Source: an uncultured Arenimonas sp. (GTDB lineage: Bacteria > Pseudomonadota > Gammaproteobacteria > Xanthomonadales > Xanthomonadaceae). Taken from it: a stretch of 18,274 nucleotides of DNA. Location: assembly GCA_946480565.1 (NCBI GenBank), contig CAMLKR010000032.1, positions 1-18,274 of the forward strand. Direction: 5' to 3'. Within the stretch, counting starts at the first letter, position 1. Every line of letters starts with the position of its first letter. Under the pieces are notes generated by a model, which was given only the letters and a program-made list of their open reading frames with translations, did no database searches and was not told the DNA's origin. Position numbers and translations under genes: made by a program. Positions 1-8,438 of the stretch are shown piece by piece.

Positions 1-419
1 CGGTGGCGACCACGCACCGCCCGTCCGCCGAAACCCTGCTGCACACCCAGCTCTACGCCCGCTTTCCGGATATCGGCTGCGTGCTGCACACCCATTCGCG
101 CACCCAGACCGTCAGCTCGCGCCTGTTCGCCGGCCAGGGCCATGTCCGCCTGGAAGGCTACGAACTGCTGAAGGCCTTCGCCGGCAACCAGACCCACGAG
201 ATGGCCATCGACGTGCCCGTGCTGCCCAACACCCAGGACATGCCGGCCCTGGCGGCGCAGGTCGAGGGCCTGCTCGACGCCGGCCCGCTCTGGGGCTATC
301 TGATCGACGGCCACGGCCTCTACGCCTGGGGCAAGGACATGGCCGAGGCGCGCCGCCACCTCGAGGCCTTCGAATTCCTGTTCGCCTGTGAGCTCGACCT
401 GAGGAGACTGCAGTCATGA
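1..419 (+). CDS. mtnB: Methylthioribulose-1-phosphate dehydratase, C-terminal part (5' truncated)
   Basis: Class II aldolase/adducin-fold enzyme of the methionine salvage pathway. It dehydrates 5-methylthioribulose-1-phosphate to 2,3-diketo-5-methylthiopentyl-1-phosphate in the cytoplasm. The reading frame is open through the left window edge, so the GTG at position 3 is internal. About 139 residues are visible against roughly 200 for the family, so an N-terminal third is missing. The visible part has the metal-binding HTH motif in [11 protein letters not shown] and a further likely metal-ligand His in [12 protein letters not shown]. The TGA stop overlaps the ATG of mtnD by 4 bases (ATGA), so the two are translationally coupled. 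Identity rests on the motifs plus mtnD and mtnC directly downstream. A related class II aldolase such as a fuculose-phosphate aldolase is much less likely in this context. Confidence 0.93.
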   Translation, partial: VATTHRPSAETLLHTQLYARFPDIGCVLHTHSRTQTVSSRLFAGQGHVRLEGYELLKAFAGNQTHEMAIDVPVLPNTQDMPALAAQVEGLLDAGPLWGYLIDGHGLYAWGKDMAEARRHLEAFEFLFACELDLRRLQS

Positions 420-973
420 GCCGCCTTCGGATCTTCAAGGACTCCGACCCCTCCACCCCGCTGTCCTCCACCGAGGACCTGGCGACGATCGCCGATCGCC
501 TGAAACCCATCGGCGTGCGCTTCGAACAGTGGCAGGCCGCGCAGCCGGTGCAGCCCGGCGCCACGCCCGAAGAGGTGATGGCCGCCTACCGCGCCGACAT
601 CGACAGGCTGGTCGCCGAAAACGGCTTCAGGACGGTGGACGTCGTTTCCATCGCGCCCGACAACCCGAACAAGGACGCGATGCGCGCCAAGTTCCTGGAC
701 GAACATTTCCACAAGGAAGACGAGGTGCGTTTCTTCGTCGCCGGCTCGGGCCTGTTCACCCTGCACGTGGGCGACACCGTGTACGAGATCCGCTGCGAGC
801 AGGGCGACCTGATCGGCGTGCCGGATTCGACCACGCACTGGTTCGACATGGGCCCGGAACCCAGTTTCGTCGCCATCCGTTTCTTCACCGAGCCCGATGG
901 CTGGGTCGGCCACTTCACCGGCACCGACATCGCGCAGCGTTTCCCGCGCTACGAAAAGGGCCAGGCGGGTTGA
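416..973 (+). CDS. mtnD: Acireductone dioxygenase (ARD/ARD')
   Basis: Cupin-fold dioxygenase of methionine salvage. It oxidises the acireductone 1,2-dihydroxy-5-(methylthio)pent-1-en-3-one. With Fe it gives the 2-keto acid precursor of methionine and formate; with Ni the family gives methylthiopropionate, formate and CO. The protein has 185 residues, the normal family length. The metal ligands are visible as H97, H99 and E103 in [15 protein letters not shown] and H141 in STTHWFDMG, one residue offset from the Klebsiella set (H96, H98, E102, H140). A GAGGAG ribosome binding site lies upstream of the ATG inside the end of mtnB. The gene overlaps mtnB by 4 bases (ATGA) and mtnC by 4 bases (TTGA). 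The sequence cannot show which metal is used in vivo. Confidence 0.97.
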   Translation: MSRLRIFKDSDPSTPLSSTEDLATIADRLKPIGVRFEQWQAAQPVQPGATPEEVMAAYRADIDRLVAENGFRTVDVVSIAPDNPNKDAMRAKFLDEHFHKEDEVRFFVAGSGLFTLHVGDTVYEIRCEQGDLIGVPDSTTHWFDMGPEPSFVAIRFFTEPDGWVGHFTGTDIAQRFPRYEKGQAG

Positions 974-1674
974 GCTTGAAGACGATCCTCACCGACATCG
1001 AAGGCACGACCAGCAGCATTTCCTTCGTCAAGGACGTGCTGTTCCCGTATGCCCGCCGCGCCCTGCCCGGCTTCGTCGCCGCGCACGGCGACGAACCCGA
1101 CGTGCGGCGCTGGCTGGATGCCGTGGCCGCCGAGAACGGCGGCCTGTGCCAGGACGCCATGATCGTCGAGACCCTGCAGGGCTGGATCGACCAGGACCGC
1201 AAGCACACCGCGCTGAAGGCGCTGCAGGGCATGGTCTGGAAGGAGGGCTACGTGCGCGGCGACTACGCGGCGCACATGTATCCCGACGCGGCCGAGGCGC
1301 TGCGCCGGTGGCATGGGCAGGGGCACGCCATCAATGTGTATTCGTCGGGTTCGGTCGCGGCGCAGAAGCTGTTCTTCGGCTACAGCGCGGCGGGCGACCT
1401 CAGTCCGCTGGTGTCGCACTGGTTCGACACCGAAATGGGCGGCAAGCGCGAGGCTGCCAGCTACGGCCGCATCGTCGCGGCCCTCGGGGTGCCGGCGCCG
1501 TCGGTGCTATTCCTGTCGGACGTGGTCGAGGAGCTCGACGCGGCCCGCGAGGCCGGCCTGCGCACCGTGCTGATCGACCGCCTGGCGGACTATCCGCAGC
1601 CGCGCCGCGGCGACGACACCCACGGGCATCCGCGCGCCGAGGATTTTTCGGCCATCCGTCCCGAGGAAATCTGA
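970..1674 (+). CDS. mtnC: Enolase-phosphatase E1 (2,3-diketo-5-methylthio-1-phosphopentane phosphatase)
   Basis: HAD-superfamily enzyme that enolises and then dephosphorylates diketo-methylthiopentyl phosphate, giving the acireductone used by MtnD. HAD motifs are visible: D9 and E11 in [11 protein letters not shown]125-S126 in NVYSSGS, K159 in GGKREAAS, and D184 in [10 protein letters not shown]. The frame is open far upstream, but homology begins at [11 protein letters not shown]. The start is therefore taken as TTG at 970, whose TTGA overlaps the mtnD stop; this gives 234 residues. A second TTG at 976 would give 232 residues and cannot be excluded. Both lengths fit the family (about 230). 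The pathway order here is MtnB, MtnC, MtnD, although the gene order is B-D-C. The isomerase and kinase/phosphorylase steps (mtnA and others) are not in the window. Confidence 0.95.
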   Translation: MSLKTILTDIEGTTSSISFVKDVLFPYARRALPGFVAAHGDEPDVRRWLDAVAAENGGLCQDAMIVETLQGWIDQDRKHTALKALQGMVWKEGYVRGDYAAHMYPDAAEALRRWHGQGHAINVYSSGSVAAQKLFFGYSAAGDLSPLVSHWFDTEMGGKREAASYGRIVAALGVPAPSVLFLSDVVEELDAAREAGLRTVLIDRLADYPQPRRGDDTHGHPRAEDFSAIRPEEI

Positions 1675-1710
1675 GCGCATGGTCCTGACCCCTCGGGTGG
1701 AAGCGCCCTG

Positions 1711-2397
1711 ATGCTCCCGTCCATGAGGCCGTTCCGCTGCCCGGCCTGTGGCCCGTCCCTGCTCGTCAGGATCGGCCCGGACGAGACCCAGGTGCGCTGC
1801 CTGCGCTGCCGCGGCACGCCGGTGCATCTTTCCGTCATCGAGGCCATCAGGACGTTCGCGCCGCCCCTGGGCGCACTTTCCGTCTGCGAACTGTCCACCC
1901 GCGGCGCCCTGACGGCCTTCCTGCGCCGGCACTGCGGCCGAATGGCCCTGAGCGAATTCCTGGATGGCGTCGAACCTGGCACGGAGCGCGCGGGCATCCG
2001 CTGCGAGGACGTGCAGGCCTTGACGTACGCGGACGCCAGCTTCGACCTGACGACCTCGACCGAGGTGTTCGAACACGTGCCTGACGACCTGGCCGGTTTC
2101 CGGGAGCTGCGGCGCACGCTCAAACCCGGCGGGCTGGCGATCTTCACGGTGCCGATGGCCTCGGAAGGCCGCACGGTGGAGCGCGCGCGGATGACGGCCG
2201 CCGGCGTGCAGCACCTGCTGGAGCCGGCCTACCACGGCGACCGTCTGCGCGGTGCCGGCCAGGTGCTGGTGTTCCGAGACTACGCGCCGGACATCTGCGA
2301 CCGGCTGCTGGAGGCGGGCTTCACGACGGCCACGCTGTGGCGGCCGCCGACCGGTTATTTCGGCCACGCCCGGAACGTGGTGGTGGCCAGGGCCTGA
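1711..2397 (+). CDS. SAM-dependent class I methyltransferase with N-terminal Cys4 knuckle
   Basis: Likely a cytoplasmic methyltransferase of the Methyltransf_11 type (228 residues); its substrate is not recognisable. The N-terminus carries two Cys pairs, C10/C13 (FRCPACG) and C30/C33 (VRCLRCRG), which look like a small zinc ribbon. The methyltransferase core shows ADASFDLTTSTEVFEHVPDD at about 107-126 (motifs II/post-II), LKPGG at 137-141 and FTVPM at 145-149. The usual glycine-rich motif I is degenerate (ELSTRGALTAF around 60-70). The start at ATG 1711 has a GGTGGAAG ribosome site 7 bases upstream; ATG 1723 is an in-frame alternative that keeps all four cysteines. The gene lies 36 bases after mtnC on the same strand and may share its transcript, but a role in methionine salvage is not established. 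Confidence 0.8.
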   Translation: MLPSMRPFRCPACGPSLLVRIGPDETQVRCLRCRGTPVHLSVIEAIRTFAPPLGALSVCELSTRGALTAFLRRHCGRMALSEFLDGVEPGTERAGIRCEDVQALTYADASFDLTTSTEVFEHVPDDLAGFRELRRTLKPGGLAIFTVPMASEGRTVERARMTAAGVQHLLEPAYHGDRLRGAGQVLVFRDYAPDICDRLLEAGFTTATLWRPPTGYFGHARNVVVARA

Positions 2398-2405
2398 CCA
2401 CCACC
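2379..2405. terminator. Possible bidirectional terminator hairpin between convergent genes
   Basis: A perfect 8-bp stem, GGTGGTGG (2379-2386) with CCACCACC (2398-2405), encloses an 11-base loop that contains the methyltransferase stop codon. It lies between the methyltransferase gene and the convergent gene ending at 2417. No T-run follows on either strand, so it is not a classical intrinsic terminator. A hairpin that stops transcription with Rho or protects 3' ends is an inference. Confidence 0.35.
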
Positions 2406-2416
2406 CCGCCCCGCCC

Positions 2417-3958
2417 TCAGTCGAAGTAGACCAGGGCCACGTCGCTGGGAACGGCCACGTGCTTGATCGGCGAGCCAGTGACGTTCATGTACACCTCCAC
2501 CAGGTGCCGTCCGGGCGGCAGCACGGCGCTGTCCGCACCCGGGGCGGAAAGGTAGGACGCGCTCAGGGTCCGGCTCGCCACCCCGTAACCGGGCCGGATC
2601 TGCTGCACGCCGAGCGTGCCGCGCTTGACGCCGTTGATCTTGATGCCCAGTCCGGCCGTCATGTAACCGTCGGCCTGGTCGCCCTGGATCCGGGTCTTGG
2701 CGGAAAAGAACACGATGCCGTCGTGGTTCGCCGGGATGTCGATGTAGCGGGAGGCGATCACCGAATCGGTTCCGGCGGCCGGACATCCGGATGTGCCGAC
2801 GGTCGAGGCCACGCAGCGCCAGGTGTAGGTGCTGCAGTAGGCGCCGTTGCCGCCCGCCGACCCGATCACCTGCCCGCCGACGACGGACACCAGTCGCGCG
2901 CTGCCCATCTTGTAGCAGACCTCGTTCTCCCAGGCCGACCCCTGCACCGACGCCTGGTCGGAACCGAAGGAAAGCTCGCTGGCGCGGAAACTGATGTTGG
3001 TCGATGCATTGGGACCCACGGCATGCAGCGCGTGCGAGAACATCGGAGCCTGGAGTTCCGCGCCCGGGTCGATGTCGTTGACGCTCCACGAGGCCGTGTC
3101 GGTGTGCGGGCACATGCCGTCCTGGTAGATGGCCGCCAGGGAGTCGCCGTAGCCGGGGCAGGCGTTGAACGCCCGCGCGCTCGCCAGCGAAGCGACCAGT
3201 CGCGCCGTGGGGGCGGTGTTGGCGACCACGTTGCGCAGGACCTCGACGCTAGGGCGGTTGGTGCTGCCCTCGATGACGTTGACCGCCGGCGGGGCGTAGG
3301 TGGTGACGTCGATCACCGCGGATTCTCCGGCCATCGCGCTGACGACGGTGTTCTCGCCCGGGTTCAGGATGACCGACAGGCCGCTGTGCGATCCCACCAC
3401 GAATCGACCGGGACGGCTGGGGTGGGCGCCGGCGCGCAGCGTGAAGGTGTGCACGCCCGGCTGCAGGACGGCGTGGGCGATGGCGTTGAACGAATGCTGG
3501 GCCGACGCGTCCTTTTCCGCGGAACCCCAGTCGTTGATCGCATAGCTGCTGTGGGCCTCGCTTCCGTTGATCGCGATGCGCACCGATCCGGCCGGCGCAT
3601 CGATCGGGAAGTAGCGTCCATCCGCCACGACCAGCACCCGCGTATTGGGCTGGGTGATGTTTACGGTCCGGGTGATGACGTCGACGTGGCCGGTGGTGTT
3701 CACCTGAAGGTCGCTGGCCGTGCGCGCGAACACCGAGGTGACCGCCGAGGGCGGCGGCGGAGGCGTGCCGCCGCCGCCACCGGGAAAGCCGGGTTCGCCG
3801 TCGCAGTAGCTCGTGGTGACGGCGCCGGTCCGCAGCGGCGCGAACTGCGGCTCGCAGACCTGGGCGTTGACGAGGGGGCAGGCCGTTACGGCCAGCAGGG
3901 TCGCGATGAGACGGTTCCGTCGGGAGGCATGACGGATGGTTCCGGAGCGGATGTACAT
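2417..3958 (-). CDS. Exported protein of unknown function, possible lipoprotein, with two similar beta-type segments
   Basis: I do not recognise this 513-residue protein. The start at ATG 3958 is chosen because AGAGG lies 5 bases upstream and a signal sequence follows directly: basic RHASRRNR, then hydrophobic LIATLLAVTACPLVNA. The frame stays open for 50 more codons upstream (an ATG at 4108), but that would bury the signal in the middle of the protein. Cleavage could be by signal peptidase I after A32 (VNA/QV). VTAC at 24-27 also fits a lipobox, so a lipoprotein anchored at C27 is possible. A Gly-Pro hinge (G60-P70) links to the mature domain. Residues about 117-175 and 405-495 look like related beta-sandwich segments, sharing an I-x-I-N-G strand and an AVL-x-PG-x-H strand. 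Eight Cys follow the signal region, suggesting disulfides. It lies downstream of the exported phosphoesterase on the same strand. Confidence 0.72.
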   Translation of the reverse strand: MYIRSGTIRHASRRNRLIATLLAVTACPLVNAQVCEPQFAPLRTGAVTTSYCDGEPGFPGGGGGTPPPPPSAVTSVFARTASDLQVNTTGHVDVITRTVNITQPNTRVLVVADGRYFPIDAPAGSVRIAINGSEAHSSYAINDWGSAEKDASAQHSFNAIAHAVLQPGVHTFTLRAGAHPSRPGRFVVGSHSGLSVILNPGENTVVSAMAGESAVIDVTTYAPPAVNVIEGSTNRPSVEVLRNVVANTAPTARLVASLASARAFNACPGYGDSLAAIYQDGMCPHTDTASWSVNDIDPGAELQAPMFSHALHAVGPNASTNISFRASELSFGSDQASVQGSAWENEVCYKMGSARLVSVVGGQVIGSAGGNGAYCSTYTWRCVASTVGTSGCPAAGTDSVIASRYIDIPANHDGIVFFSAKTRIQGDQADGYMTAGLGIKINGVKRGTLGVQQIRPGYGVASRTLSASYLSAPGADSAVLPPGRHLVEVYMNVTGSPIKHVAVPSDVALVYFD

Positions 3959-3987
3959 TTGCACCTCTGGGTCCGAGTGGGGTCGAC

Positions 3988-4008
3988 GCGCGGGCGGAAA
4001 ACCCGCGC
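3988..4008. other. GC-rich hairpin in the gap between the two exported-protein genes
   Basis: A perfect 7-bp stem, GCGCGGG (3988-3994) with CCCGCGC (4002-4008), has a 7-base loop. It lies 33 bases past the phosphoesterase stop and 29 bases before the start of the next minus-strand gene. No T-run follows on the minus strand. It may end or attenuate phosphoesterase transcripts, or be a 5'-UTR structure of the downstream gene. Chance formation in GC-rich DNA is possible. Confidence 0.3.
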
Positions 4009-4040
4009 CACCGGACTCTATACGCCGCTTCCGAAAGACA

Positions 4041-5678
4041 TCACCCTCCGTCCACGATTCGGTAAGTATCGCTATCGATGACCTGTCCACGCCAACGATC
4101 GAATGCACGCACCTCGATGCGGTGTTCGCCCGCCGGAAGGTCGGTGGGCAAGGTGCCGCGCCAGAGATGGCTGGAGACGGTCGCTTCCGGCGACCGGTCG
4201 AAACTCCGCAGGCTCAGCGATTCGTCGTCGCGGACGTTCTCGGCGAGCAGCCGCGGATCCGGACGCTCGACCCGGCGCATCGGCTGCCATTCGCCCTCGC
4301 CCACCCGGAATTCGACCCGGGTGTCGGCGTCGCCCATGAAGACATTGGCGTAGACGCCGAACGCCGGATAGGCGCCGCGACGCAGCACGTTCGGCGCATG
4401 CAGGGCCAGGCCCTTGGCGTAGCGTCGATCCGGCGTGTGCCAGTAGAGCCAGTAGCGGCCGTCGCGCAGCACCGACAGTTCCGCCCAGCCCCTGGGCGTG
4501 CCGTCGGCCATGGTCGCGACCGGAATACCCTGGTCGTCGGCCACGCCGCTCCAGAACGAACCGCAGGCCGCGCCCAGGTTGTATTCGTGCAGCGGCGAGG
4601 CGCCCTGCCAGCCGTCGTCGGCATCGTGCCAGTGGTGCCGCTGCACGTGGCCGTGGGCGCTGAGCAGCAGCAGCTTCGGGAAGGCCTTCAGCAGCGCGAA
4701 CAGCCGCTCGCGGTCGGCGCGCCGGAAAGTCTCGCGGCCCGGCACCGGGTCGAAAAACGGGATGTGCGCGGCGACCACCAGCAGGCGGTCGCGCGGCAGC
4801 GACGGCAGGTAGGCTTCCAGGAAGGCGAACTGGTCGGCGCGCAGCCCGCCGGTGTAGTCCGGCGATTCGCCCGGCCGGTAGATCACGTTGTCGAGCAGGA
4901 CCACGCTGGCCTCGTGCTCTTCCCAGGCCAGGGTGTCGGGCCCGTAGACGGCTCGGAAGCTGCGCAGGGAATCCTCGTCGCCGCGGGCGTCGAAGTCGAG
5001 GTCGTGGTTGCCGGCGGCGTGCAGCCAGGGCAGGCCCAGCCGCGTGGTCGCGCGGTTCATCGCCGGGTACAACGACAGGTCGTCGTGCACCACGTCGCCC
5101 AGGGTCAGCCCGAGATCGCCGGCCGCGCCCTCGAAATAGACCGGCGGCACCTGCGCCGCCGCCGAGTGCGAGGAATGCGCGGCGCGTACCGCCTCGACGA
5201 TGCCGCGGTCGTAGAACCCGACGTGTTCCGCCGTCTGCGGCTGCGGGTCGGCGAACAGCACGACGTCGAGCTTTCCGCCTTCGCGCAGGTCCTGGCGCAG
5301 GGCGAAGTTGCGGCAATGCGGAAACTCCGCGGCGATGCCGCCGTACTTCAGGGCCGGGCCGGGGGCACGCTGCACATGGCGCCAGAAATCCGGCAGGCCG
5401 TCGGCGCGTTCCGGAAACCGGTAGCCGGGCGGCTTGACCACGAACACGGTCCGGCCGTCGCGCACCGGCAGCGAATAGGCGCCGGTGGCATCGGTGCGCA
5501 CCACCTGTTCGCCGTCGGAAACGGCGACGCCGGCCACGGGCTGGTCGCCCGCGCCGAAGCGCGAGTCGCCGTCGACATCGTGGTAGACATAGCCGCTGTT
5601 GCAGGGCGGCAGCGCGGCCGCGGCCGGGCCGGACAGCAGGGCCAGGCCCAGCAAGGGAACCGTGAGCATCGGACGCAT
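4041..5678 (-). CDS. Exported calcineurin-like metallophosphoesterase with MetallophosN and MetallophosC-type domains
   Basis: A 545-residue predicted periplasmic or secreted phosphoesterase; its substrate is unknown. Start ATG 5678 has GGAG 6 bases upstream; an ATG two codons earlier (5684) abuts that site. A Sec signal (LTVPLLGLALLSGPAAA) ends near residue 20-22. Residues about 27-85 form a transthyretin/SdrD-B-like domain with an Asp-rich loop (DVDGDSRFGAGD) that may bind calcium. The dinuclear metal core follows: D144 in FADPQPQ, D195 in LGDVVHDD, N224-H225-D226 in AGNHD, H305 in AAHIPF, and H342/H344 in SAHGH. The second residue of the usual D-x-H is Q146. Residues about 370-545 form the C-terminal beta domain. 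The gene follows hisIE by 43 bases on the same strand, so his read-through is possible, but the function looks unrelated. Confidence 0.88.
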   Translation of the reverse strand: MRPMLTVPLLGLALLSGPAAAALPPCNSGYVYHDVDGDSRFGAGDQPVAGVAVSDGEQVVRTDATGAYSLPVRDGRTVFVVKPPGYRFPERADGLPDFWRHVQRAPGPALKYGGIAAEFPHCRNFALRQDLREGGKLDVVLFADPQPQTAEHVGFYDRGIVEAVRAAHSSHSAAAQVPPVYFEGAAGDLGLTLGDVVHDDLSLYPAMNRATTRLGLPWLHAAGNHDLDFDARGDEDSLRSFRAVYGPDTLAWEEHEASVVLLDNVIYRPGESPDYTGGLRADQFAFLEAYLPSLPRDRLLVVAAHIPFFDPVPGRETFRRADRERLFALLKAFPKLLLLSAHGHVQRHHWHDADDGWQGASPLHEYNLGAACGSFWSGVADDQGIPVATMADGTPRGWAELSVLRDGRYWLYWHTPDRRYAKGLALHAPNVLRRGAYPAFGVYANVFMGDADTRVEFRVGEGEWQPMRRVERPDPRLLAENVRDDESLSLRSFDRSPEATVSSHLWRGTLPTDLPAGEHRIEVRAFDRWRGQVIDSDTYRIVDGG

Positions 5679-5721
5679 GGGCATCTCCGGGAACCAGCCC
5701 GGATTATGCCCAAGCGCCGGT

Positions 5722-6336
5722 TCAGCGCGCGGCCGCCGCGTGGCGGTCGCGCAGCACGCTCACCACATCGTCCAGGCCCAGGCCGCGCGCCCGCAACAGC
5801 ACGGTCAGGTGGAAGACCAGGTCGGCGGCCTCGCCCAGCAGGGCGGCATCGTCCTGGGCCACCGCGGCCAGCGCCGTCTCCACGCCCTCCTCGCCCACCT
5901 TCTGGGCGATGCGGCGGGTGCCGGCTTCGAACAGTTTCGTGCTGTAGCTGCCCGGCGGGCGGTCGCGCTCGCGCCGCGCGACCAGCTGGTCCAGACGGGC
6001 CAGGAAGTTTTCCGGGGCGCCGGGGAAGCAGCTGTCGCGGCCCAGGTGGCAGGTCGGGCCGCGCGGGTGCGCCTGCACCAGCAGGGTGTCGGCGTCGCAG
6101 TCGGCCTCGATCGACACCAGGTCGAGCACGTCGCCGCTGGTTTCGCCCTTCATCCACAGCCGCTGCCGGCTGCGGCTGTAGAAGGTGACCCGGCGCGTGG
6201 CCAGGGTCGCGTCCAGCGCCGCGCGGTCCATGTAGCCCAGCATCAGGACCCGGCCATCGGTGGCGTCCTGCACGATGGCGGGCAGCAGGCCCTGCTGCTT
6301 GTCCCAGGCCAGGGCGGCGATCTGCTCAGGCGACAT
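5722..6336 (-). CDS. hisIE: Bifunctional phosphoribosyl-AMP cyclohydrolase / phosphoribosyl-ATP pyrophosphatase
   Basis: Catalyses steps 2 and 3 of histidine synthesis: the HisE half hydrolyses PR-ATP to PR-AMP, and the HisI half opens the adenine ring to ProFAR. The protein has 204 residues. The HisI domain (about 1-108) shows the substrate and zinc region LWMKGETSG and [12 protein letters not shown], followed by [12 protein letters not shown], which carries the zinc-ligand cysteines. The HisE domain (about 113-195) shows [21 protein letters not shown] and [13 protein letters not shown], the MazG-like acidic helices. ATG 6336 is preferred because GAGG lies 6 bases upstream; GTG 6339 is immediately adjacent. 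The start overlaps the end of hisF by 11 bases. It is the last gene of the his unit. Confidence 0.97.
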   Translation of the reverse strand: MSPEQIAALAWDKQQGLLPAIVQDATDGRVLMLGYMDRAALDATLATRRVTFYSRSRQRLWMKGETSGDVLDLVSIEADCDADTLLVQAHPRGPTCHLGRDSCFPGAPENFLARLDQLVARRERDRPPGSYSTKLFEAGTRRIAQKVGEEGVETALAAVAQDDAALLGEAADLVFHLTVLLRARGLGLDDVVSVLRDRHAAAAR

Positions 6337-7102
6337 CACGCACCTCGAAACCCTGCGCGCGCAGGAAGGTTTTCAGTTCGGGGATCCGGACCGCGCCGGA
6401 ATGGAAGACGCTGGCGGCCAGCGCGGCGTCGACATCGGCGTCGGCGAAGGCCGCGGCGAAGTGTTCCGGCGCACCGGCGCCGCCGGAGGCGACCAGGGGC
6501 ACCCGGCAGAGCGCACGCACCGCCCGCAGCTGCTCCAGGTCGTAGCCGGCGCGCACGCCGTCCGAGCCCATGCAGTTGAGCACGATCTCGCCGGCGCCGA
6601 GCTGCTGCGCCTCCACCACCCAGTCCAGCGTACGTTTGCGCAGGGCCTGGGTGCGGCCGGGATCGCCGGTGTGGGTGCGCACCCGCCATTCGCCGTCGGC
6701 GTCGCGCTGGCTGTCCACGCCGACCACGACGCACTGCACGCCGAAGGCCGCGGCCAGCTCCGAGACCAGGGCCGGCCGCTCCAGCGCCGGCGTGTTCACC
6801 GACACCTTGTCGGCGCCCGCGTGCAGCACCGCGCGCGCCTGCTCCACCGACCGAATGCCGCCGGCGACGCAGAACGGGATGTCGACCAGGCGCGCGACCC
6901 GTTCGACCCAGGCCACGTCCACGCCGCGCCCCTGCGGGCTGGCGGTGATGTCGTAGAACACCAGCTCGTCGGCGCCCTCGTCGCGGTAGCGCAGCGCCAG
7001 GTCCTCGATGGCGCCCATCACGATGTGGTCGCGGAAGCGCACGCCCTTCACGACCTGGCCGTCCTTGACGTCGAGGCAGGGGATCAGCCGGCGGCTCAGC
7101 AT
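6326..7102 (-). CDS. hisF: Imidazole glycerol phosphate synthase, cyclase subunit
   Basis: TIM-barrel subunit that, with HisH, uses ammonia from glutamine to convert PRFAR into imidazole glycerol phosphate and AICAR, the latter a purine-synthesis intermediate. The protein has 258 residues, normal for the family. Catalytic aspartates are visible as D11 (IPCLDVKDG) and D130 ([10 protein letters not shown]). Phosphate-binding loops are visible as AGGIRS (80-85), LNCMGSDG and [12 protein letters not shown]. Start ATG 7102 is set by the [13 protein letters not shown]-terminus; the frame itself continues open upstream. The start lies within the end of hisA (7-base overlap), and the stop lies inside hisIE. 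HisH, its obligate partner, is encoded two genes upstream. Confidence 0.98.
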   Translation of the reverse strand: MLSRRLIPCLDVKDGQVVKGVRFRDHIVMGAIEDLALRYRDEGADELVFYDITASPQGRGVDVAWVERVARLVDIPFCVAGGIRSVEQARAVLHAGADKVSVNTPALERPALVSELAAAFGVQCVVVGVDSQRDADGEWRVRTHTGDPGRTQALRKRTLDWVVEAQQLGAGEIVLNCMGSDGVRAGYDLEQLRAVRALCRVPLVASGGAGAPEHFAAAFADADVDAALAASVFHSGAVRIPELKTFLRAQGFEVRDVA

Positions 7103-7845
7103 GTGGCCTCCGCGGCGAGCGCGTCGGCCATCGTGAAGCGGCCTTCCAGCAGGGCCTTGCCGAGCACGATGCCGCCGCACCCGGTGGCCCGCGCCGCGCC
7201 GACGTCGGCCAACTCGCGCACACCGCCCGAGGCCTGCACCGCCAGGCGCGGGAAACGCGCGCACAGGTAGCGGTACAGGTCGAGGTTGGGGCCCGACAGC
7301 ATGCCGTCGCGGGCGATGTCGGTGCACAGCAGGTGGCGCAGGCCGACCTCGGCGTAGGCCGCGGCCAGCACGTCCAGCTCCTTGCCGCCCTCCTCGGTCC
7401 AGCCGTGCACCGGCAGGCGCCAGCGGCCTTCGGCGTCGCGGCGGGTGTCCAGCGCCAGGGTGATGCGTTCCGGGCCATAGCGGGCCACCCAGGCGGCCAC
7501 GCGGCCGGGTTCGCGCACCGCCAGCGAGCCGATCACCACGCGGTCGGCGCCCGCGGCCAGCAGGGCCTCGACATCGGCCTCCGAACGCACGCCGCCGCCG
7601 GTCTGCACCTTGAGCCGCGTACCGGACTTGAGCCGGGCCAGCAGCGGCACCAGCGTGTAGCCGCCGGCGCGCGCCGCGTCCAGGTCCACCAGGTGCAGCC
7701 AGGTCGCACCGGCGTCGGCGTAGGCGCTGGCCGCCGCGAAAGGATCCTGGGCATAGCGGGTCTCGCGCGCGTAGTCGCCCTGGACCAGGCGCACCACGCG
7801 GCCCTCGCGCACGTCGATGGCGGGATAGAGCTGGAAGCCGCTCAT
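7096..7845 (-). CDS. hisA: ProFAR isomerase (phosphoribosylformimino-AICAR-P isomerase)
   Basis: TIM-barrel isomerase that converts ProFAR to PRFAR by an Amadori rearrangement. The protein has 249 residues. The catalytic base is D11 in YPAIDVREG and the catalytic acid is D176 in [10 protein letters not shown]. Two phosphate-binding loops are visible: [11 protein letters not shown] (about 81-91) and QASGGVREL in the second half-barrel. The two half-barrels resemble each other and HisF, as expected from their shared ancestry. ATG 7845 overlaps the hisH stop by 4 bases (ATGA), and the end overlaps hisF by 7 bases. The separate trp operon enzyme PriA is an alternative only in actinobacteria. Confidence 0.98.
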   Translation of the reverse strand: MSGFQLYPAIDVREGRVVRLVQGDYARETRYAQDPFAAASAYADAGATWLHLVDLDAARAGGYTLVPLLARLKSGTRLKVQTGGGVRSEADVEALLAAGADRVVIGSLAVREPGRVAAWVARYGPERITLALDTRRDAEGRWRLPVHGWTEEGGKELDVLAAAYAEVGLRHLLCTDIARDGMLSGPNLDLYRYLCARFPRLAVQASGGVRELADVGAARATGCGGIVLGKALLEGRFTMADALAAEATC

Positions 7846-8438
7846 GCGCGGGTCTCCAGGAAATTCCGCAGCAGGCGGGCGCCGACGGCGGCGGAACGCT
7901 CGGGGTGGAACTGGGCGCCGAAGACGTTGTTGCGCGACACGACCGCAGCGAAAGGGACGCCGTGGTCGGTGGCCGCGATGCAGTCGTCGGTGACGGGTGC
8001 GGCATAACTGTGCACGAAATAGGCATAGGCCTCGTCGGCGATGCCCTCAAGCAGCGTGTTGCCACGCAGCGATCGAAGCTGGTTCCAGCCCATGTGCGGC
8101 ACCCGCAGGCCCGGGGCATCGGCCAGTTTGCGGATGCGGCCGGGCAGCAGGCCCAAGCATTCGACCTCGCCCTCCTCCGAGGATTCGAACAGCAGCTGCA
8201 TGCCCAGGCAGATGCCCAGCAGCGGCTGGCGCAGGCCCCGCAGCGTGTCCACCAGGCCCAGTTCGCGCAGCCGGGCCATGCCCGGGCCGGCGGCGCCGAC
8301 GCCGGGCAGGATGACGCGGTCGGCGGCGCGGATCTCGGCGGGGTCCGCGCTCAGCCGCGATTCCACGCCCAGGCGCTGGAGCGCATAGCGCACCGAGCCG
8401 ATGTTGGCCCCGCCCGAATCCACCAGCACCAGGTTCAC
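7842..8438 (-). CDS. hisH: Imidazole glycerol phosphate synthase, glutamine amidotransferase subunit
   Basis: Class I glutamine amidotransferase that supplies ammonia to HisF through the HisF barrel. The protein has 198 residues. The catalytic triad is complete: C77 in [13 protein letters not shown], and H178 and E180 in GAQFHPERS. The oxyanion-region motif [12 protein letters not shown] is present at about 43-54. The start is a GTG at 8438 whose GTGA overlaps the hisB stop; the frame is open upstream through hisB, so homology ([16 protein letters not shown]) sets this start. The gene ends in a 4-base ATGA overlap with hisA. The usual FHPEKS is FHPERS here, a conservative change. Confidence 0.97.
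   Translation of the reverse strand: MNLVLVDSGGANIGSVRYALQRLGVESRLSADPAEIRAADRVILPGVGAAGPGMARLRELGLVDTLRGLRQPLLGICLGMQLLFESSEEGEVECLGLLPGRIRKLADAPGLRVPHMGWNQLRSLRGNTLLEGIADEAYAYFVHSYAAPVTDDCIAATDHGVPFAAVVSRNNVFGAQFHPERSAAVGARLLRNFLETRA

Noticed and set aside
3959..4108. A 50-residue N-terminal extension of the exported protein
   Set aside because: It would overlap the end of the phosphoesterase gene and put the signal sequence in the interior. ATG 3958 has a good AGAGG site and gives a normal signal peptide.
5691..5723. A -10-like CATAAT (5708-5703, minus strand) and a GAACC/GGTTC inverted repeat between hisIE and the phosphoesterase gene
   Set aside because: There is no acceptable -35 at 16-18 bases, and the stem is only 5 bp with a long loop. 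The evidence is too weak to call a promoter or terminator, though a weak internal promoter is possible.
3936..6188. A 750-codon plus-strand frame opposite the phosphoesterase and hisIE genes
   Set aside because: It overlaps two genes with intact catalytic motifs, and its end is Arg/Pro/Gly-rich noise.
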